Positions 59,046 through 64,000 of a stretch of 64,000 nucleotides of DNA are shown here, one piece after another. This stretch comes from Toxonevra muliebris (taxonomy: Eukaryota; Arthropoda; Insecta; Diptera; Pallopteridae). A program made the position numbers and the translations under genes. Within the stretch, counting starts at the first letter, position 1; each line of letters starts with the position of its first letter. The DNA is taken from contig OY829330.1 in NCBI GenBank assembly GCA_963691655.1, forward strand, positions 5,511,800 to 5,575,799, written 5' to 3'. The notes below the pieces were generated by a model that did not search any database, was not told the DNA's origin, and saw nothing but the letters and a program-made list of their open reading frames with translations.

Positions 59046-60639
59046 ATTACGGGTACGCCAGTGGTCAAAAAGAGGGAATTTTTAAAAAAATTTTATAACT
59101 TTTAATCCAGGAGATAATTCCAAAAATTTAAAAATTAGAAAAAAAAAAAAATTTATTTTTTTTTTTAAATTTAATATATTATTAAGACTTAGAAAATGAA
59201 AAGTTTCGATATTTTTTAAAGAACGGATGAATGCTTCAAAAAATTTGTTGCCCTTATTCGAATGGACGTAAAAAATATACTAGTCATAAAAAATGTTCAA
59301 TTTGAGGGAGTGGCATATCCCACTATATTGGTTTTAATAAAGTCTATAACTTCAACACGGAACATCATATGAAGATGAAATCTAAAGAAGAAGATTACAC
59401 AATGAACACCAATATGTGCTCCAAAAATGGGAGTGATCGGATCAAGGGGCGTGGCACCTTCCATACAGTGATGGTTCGTATAAATGCTATAATTTCGATA
59501 TAAGTTAAAATTTAAAGAATCAATTTAACGAGAAATTGTGAATAGTAAATCCAAATGTTTGCTCTGATAGTGATCAGAGCAACGGGCGTGGCATTTCTTG
59601 TATAGTTCCTTTACGTATTAATGAAGCAAATACTAAAAAATATGTACTTTGTTCATGAAACCAGTTTCAAAGAGAATTTAACATAACCTTTCACAATTAA
59701 AAAATTAAACAGTGAAATTTTCAAATTTTTAACTACGGTTAGCTCAGAATTTAATTTAATGTACGTGCATGCATAAAAAGATTTTTCGTTTAAAAGCAAC
59801 ATAAACATCGAAAATCTAACGTACAACAAAAGTAAAAACCACAGCCAATTTCAGTATCTTTCTCCAATTCTCACATCTTCAAAACGGTAGTATCCGTTTT
59901 TTTCTTTGATTTATTGTTGTAATAATAATTTTTAATTACAATTTGCATTAAAAAATTGCTTAAATCAGCTTCTATCATAAGAGAAAATTCGTCCTTAATG
60001 TATACTATAACTTCTTGTTGCCAATGAAAAAGAATTTTTTTTACTAATTTAGTTCACAAAAGTGACTATAATTATCGGGGTGACAGATCGCGGCAGTATT
60101 TTTTTTTTTTTTGTATCAATGGAAAGAATAAATTCCAGTCTTCATTATAAAACCAGTTAGAACGCGGATCATAAGATACAAGGACAGGAATCATAAGATA
60201 CAAGCTATCAAAGTTAGACTAGATTGTATTTTTAGTTGCTTTAATAAATTGTATTTATTCAATTAATTAGTGATACAATCAAATATGTATGTAAAATATA
60301 ATAATATATAAAATTTAGACTGAAAAATGTTAAATGTTTTGTGGAAGATAATTTCATTTTATGGTATTTTTAGTCAATTTTTGTAACGTCAAAGTAACGC
60401 ATATTTAAACTGCTTTTACAATAACAAATTTCATAAAAAAATTTTTATTCTTAATCACTGGATATTTAACTAAAAAACTACATCATTACATTTTTGTGAA
60501 AAAAAAAACTCGAAAAATTTGATTTTTTCCGCAAATAAACCACTGTGAGCCGGTACGTTTTATAATGTGGCGTTACCAGCAGGGAGAGGGGACAAATTCG
60601 TCAAAAATCGCTTTACGTACTATGTGAACGACCACTTAC
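59046..60639. other. Intronic stretch, degenerate repeats only
   Basis: GGGCGTGGCACCTTCCATAC (59449) and GGGCGTGGCATTTCTTG (59585) are related to repeats at 14451, 17360 and 29399. ATCATAAGATACAAG is repeated at 60168 and 60190. No gene. Confidence 0.45.
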
Positions 60640-60900
60640 AGAAAAACGGCTTTGGAGTACCAAGAAAATAGAGTGGCTGTTGTTCCCAAAGAGACGAATC
60701 CTCCGAATTGCCCAGAGTTGCCCAATTAAAATTTACTGGGCCATTATTAAAGCAAAACTACCAAATATTCAACAAGCTGTGAAAAATGAAAACCAAGTTG
60801 AAAACAGTGCAAGCGCTTTTGAAAGATGTTAAGCAAATTTAAATTCGTATAAACCTAACGCTGCGAAAATATGCAAGACGCTTGACACAAAAAAATGGTA
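60640..60900 (+). pseudogene. DD37E-type Tc1/mariner transposase, C-terminal remnant
   Basis: VAVVPKETNPPNCPEL followed by IYWAIIKAKLPNIQQAVK (with shifts) matches the C-terminal block of the transposase at 32241-32582. There are stops in each frame. No ends identified. Confidence 0.7.
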
Positions 60901-62391
60901 TTTCCTAATTTGTAATTACTTTCCTCACGCATTTTATTTCCCTCATCCCCCCTCTTCCCCCCCCCCGAAATTTTTTTCTGCGTACGCGCCTGTTGCTAAG
61001 CGTATGTAAGTGTGTCGGCATGTCCAACTGTTGTAAGGTTATAATAAATTACGAAAAAAAAATAGCATGATTTCAATTGAAAAGTATCAAATAATAATAA
61101 TAACATTATGCGCGTAGGTTTCCAAAAACAAAAACACGCATTCAAGTTTATTTGTATTGAGTAGTTATTGTGAAAATATATTTATGAAATTATGGAAAAA
61201 TGTCAGTAAAAGATAATAAAAACAAAATCCGGATATAATAACATATTTATATACATATGTATATGTATACATTGTACACACTCGTTCATACATACACCCA
61301 GAGAAATAATTTTATGTCAAGCACGTAAAAAAAATATTCCCTCACGTAGATATTTGAACAAAATTGTTAAAAGTAATGAGAATTAAGTACTCCTAAAATA
61401 TTCCTTATTTATCTGTCACAGTTTATTAAAGTTTTGGTTTCGGCAAATTATTCGATTATAATTTTGTTCGAAAACAAATCATCGGTTGGACACTAGTTGG
61501 TTCAGTAGGGCAATTTATTCGGTCGCCTCAACAGATTTAATTCTCTGGGTAGATAGATGTACATTGTAAAACGTACATATCCAATGTACTTACTATGGTA
61601 AGCGCTTAAAATGTTAATTTAAATCCTACATATAAGCTGACAGCAACGTTTTTTTTTTTTCGTATGAAATTCATGTAAAATATGTATGAAATTTCTAAAA
61701 ACAGAAAAGAATAAAAAAGCACACAGACTTTGTTGTCAAAGAAAGAGTGAAAATAATTCTATTCACTTCACTTTCAAAATTATATTCAAAGGCAGTAGGG
61801 GGAAAGAGTAATTGGTCAGTTTCTGTAAAAGGAGTTAACATTTAGTGGGTGCCGGCATTGCAAAGTACCGTCCGCCGTATATACTCGTATACAGTAAAAG
61901 TATCTATAAAATTGTTCCGAATGTGCTGCCTTGAGACAACCGAACAGTGTTGCCAGGCTTTATTTTATAAAAAGCGCAAAATATTAAAAAATTTGTAGCT
62001 AAAAGTTTTTAGATCCAGAAAATATGTCTTAAGAAATGTCTGGTTTTTTAATTTTTTTTAATTTTGGTAGAGTAGGAAACATCTGCCCCCCGCTGCCCCC
62101 TGACCCTATTGCTTTTTAAACGTTAGATATACATTTAACGTTCGCGAATAAACTTTTTTTTTGTTTTTTCCGATTGAGTACTTTTTTAAGGATATGGTCT
62201 GGTGTTTCGGCCTAATTTTTCAAGTTATTTCGGCAATAAACTCGTAATTGTGACTAACTTCATATCTATCATACGCGCCATTTCTTTGACATTGACAGCT
62301 ATTCTATCTCGAAGAGCGCCAAAAATACTATAAGAATTGATCTGTCAAATAATTTTTATAATTTTACAAAAGTGTTTTACTATAGCTGAAA
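60901..62391. other. Intronic stretch, small repeats
   Basis: A C-run with GAAATTTTTTTCTGCG and CGCGCCTG (60943-60992) resembles the end of hAT D. A MITE candidate is at 61297-61549. AT dinucleotide-type repeats lie at 61245-61275. Positions 61550-62391 show no feature except the presumed 5' part of the mariner. Confidence 0.4.
61297..61549. mobile_element. MITE candidate, 253 bp
   Basis: CCCAGAGAAATAA at the left and, on the other strand, CCCAGAGAATTAA at the right. The flanks show no clear duplication. No coding. Confidence 0.55.
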
Positions 62392-63388
62392 ATGTTGAAT
62401 TTCGTGCCAACAAAACAACATTTGCGGGAAGTTTTAATTTGCTTCTTCCATTTAAAGAAAAACGCAACTGAAGCTTATGCTGACTGTGCTATAGACGTTA
62501 GAATGTGTCAGGTGCGTTTCAAAAGTGGTGATTTTGATGTTGAAGACAGGGAACGTTCAGGCGGCCCGAAAAAGTTCGAAGATGAAGAATTGAAGGCATT
62601 ACTCGAAGAAGATTCATCTCAAACGCAACAAGAACTTGTAGAATCTTTAGGAGTTGATCAATCAACCATTTCTAAACGATTAAAAGCATTGGGAATGATT
62701 CAAAAGCAAGGAAATTGGATGCCGTACGAATTGAAGCAGAGACATGGAAAGACGATTTTTCACATGTGAACTGCTGATTGAACGACAGAAAAGAAAGGGT
62801 TTTCTGCATCGTATTGTGACTGGCGATGAAAAGTGGATACGTTCCGATAACCCAAAGCGTAAAAAATCATGGGGACCGCCCGGACATGCATCAACATCAA
62901 CGGCAAAGCCGAACATCCATGGATCCAAGCTCATGCTGTGTATTTGGTGGGATATGAAAGGTGTCGTGTATTATGAGCTGTTGAAACAGAATGAAACGAT
63001 CACTGGCGACCGCTACCGACTACAATTGATGCGTTTGAGCCGAGCATTGAAGGATAAGAGGCCAGAATATGAGAGTAGACACGACGAAGTTATTCTTCAG
63101 CACGACAATGCTCGGCCACATGTTGCAAGGCAAGTAAAAACATACTTGGAAACGCTGAAATGGGAAGTGCTACCCCACCCGTCGTATTCTTCAGACATTG
63201 CTCCTTCTGATCACCACTTGTTCTGATCGATGACACATGGCCTGGCTGAACAGCACTTCCATTTTTTCGAAGAACTCAAAAAATGGGTCGATTCGTGGAT
63301 AGCCTCAAAAGATGAGGAGTTCTTTCGACGCGGAATCCGTATGCTACCAGAAAGATGGGAAAAGGTTGTGGCTAACGATGGACAATAA
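62392..63388 (+). pseudogene. mariner (DD34D) transposase, few lesions
   Basis: It starts MLNFVPTKQHLREVL, then a short deletion near 62505 (typical mariners have a few extra residues before FKSGDFDV). Next come helix-turn-helix 2 (TQQELVESLGVDQSTISKRL) and a frameshift near 62745. The catalytic part has IVTGDEKWI, LQHDNARPH and IAPSDHHLF, with 34 residues between the last two Asp (DD34D). A premature TGA at about 63224 interrupts after HHLF, and the frame continues through LPERWEKVVANDGQ to TAA at 63386. About 330 residues in total, slightly short for a mariner. The terminal repeats are not identified. Confidence 0.88.
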
Positions 63389-64000
63389 TTTAAAGAATAA
63401 ATTTATAATAACTTTTTCACAATAAATGTCCAAATTACGAAAAAAATACGAGTTTATACATTCATACTCCCAATATAATGGAATAAAATACAATCATCTA
63501 AATTTTTTTATAGGTATGTTATTACTAGTGTTCGACCGAAACCGAATTTCGGCCATTTTTCTAATATTCGGCCAAAACCGAAACTCTTTAATATATATGT
63601 ATACATGTTAAAACAAAATTCAAATCATTTTAATTTTTTAATTAAAACTCAAAACAAAACAATTCATGTATATACTTATATATGTACGTATATAATATAA
63701 CACTTACACACATAAAATAACAAAAATACATTTACTTATTTTAACAATAAAGAAAATAAATATTAAAGGCACTAAAACAAGTAACAAAAGCAATAAAAAC
63801 ATGTAGTCAAAACTCATTATTTTATAAAAGAATGAGGCTGTACAACAGCATTCCAAACGATATTAGACAAATTGAAACATTTCACAAATTTGAAAAGCAT
63901 ATATAATGGAAAATTTTTAAGTAATAATTTTCTAGGTAGGTCTTCTCTATATTTCTGCTGAGTGGAATATCTATGTCTACTAAGTATCCTCCTCCGCATA
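63389..64000. other. AT-rich end of window
   Basis: TAGTGTTCGACCGAAACC (63526) with CGGCC and ACCGAAAC repeats to 63585 looks like one end of a hAT-type element; no partner is in view. The minus-strand frame at the edge (63817-63999) has no motif. Confidence 0.4.

Larger units (their letters stand above)
54601..64000 (-). other. cas: Upstream castor intron (start not in window)
   Basis: The acceptor at 54601 implies an intron that begins at an upstream exon. No such exon with a matching donor and Castor-like coding was found up to 64000, so the intron is probably over 9.4 kb. Mobile elements within it are listed separately. Confidence 0.65.

Noticed and set aside
1..64000. CRISPR arrays, operons, ribosome binding sites
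   Set aside because: The window is eukaryotic in every respect seen; no regularly spaced repeat-spacer array is present.

Overview
This is an AT-rich eukaryotic window, most likely from a fly (Diptera, possibly a tephritid fruit fly). The evidence for this is a Castor-type zinc-finger gene with a 62-base intron, Penelope, LINE, hAT, Tc1/mariner, PIF-Harbinger and piggyBac remnants, and no bacterial gene organisation. The species cannot be fixed from sequence alone.

The only host gene I can support is castor (cas, CASZ1 family). It lies on the minus strand and is read from high to low coordinates. Three coding exons are visible: 54142-54600, 12139-12436 and 10290-12076. Splice sites and reading phases agree at both junctions and give 847 in-frame codons. 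The first coding exon(s), promoter and 5' UTR lie upstream, beyond position 64000. A 41.7-kb intron (12437-54141) separates the first two visible exons, so almost everything between 12 and 54 kb is intronic. The part above 54601 belongs to a further upstream intron. Positions 1-10289 are downstream of the stop codon.

The rest is layered mobile DNA. Region by region: 0-10 kb has an end of repeat family E, a Tc1-like fragment, a PIF-Harbinger element (1616-4539), a maT-like element split by a LINE (5224-8200) and two nested inverted-repeat elements (8271-10248). 12-19 kb has small inverted-repeat elements and a non-autonomous hAT with an exact 8-bp duplication (16679-18482). 19.8-24 kb is a decayed Penelope-like element, cut by a foldback element and bounded by 300-bp inverted repeats. 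24-31 kb has LINE, piggyBac and Tc1 fragments, tRNA-like heads and a tandem duplication. 31-34.5 kb is a four-level nest: family E, then a DD37E Tc1/mariner, then a hAT, then a possible MITE. 35-37 kb has a second LINE copy and an unidentified repeat-type coding remnant. 40-45.6 kb is a large composite with two tandem E copies, a further nested element and a hAT. 45.7-47 kb is a nearly intact DD37D (maT-like) element with one premature stop. 47.2-52.4 kb is a second PIF-Harbinger with a LINE in its intron. 55-64 kb has further hAT copies, a DD37E remnant and a DD34D mariner with few lesions.

No element looks intact enough to encode a working transposase without repair of at least one lesion. 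The main value of the window is the castor gene structure and the datable order of insertions, several of them supported by target-site duplications read directly in the sequence.
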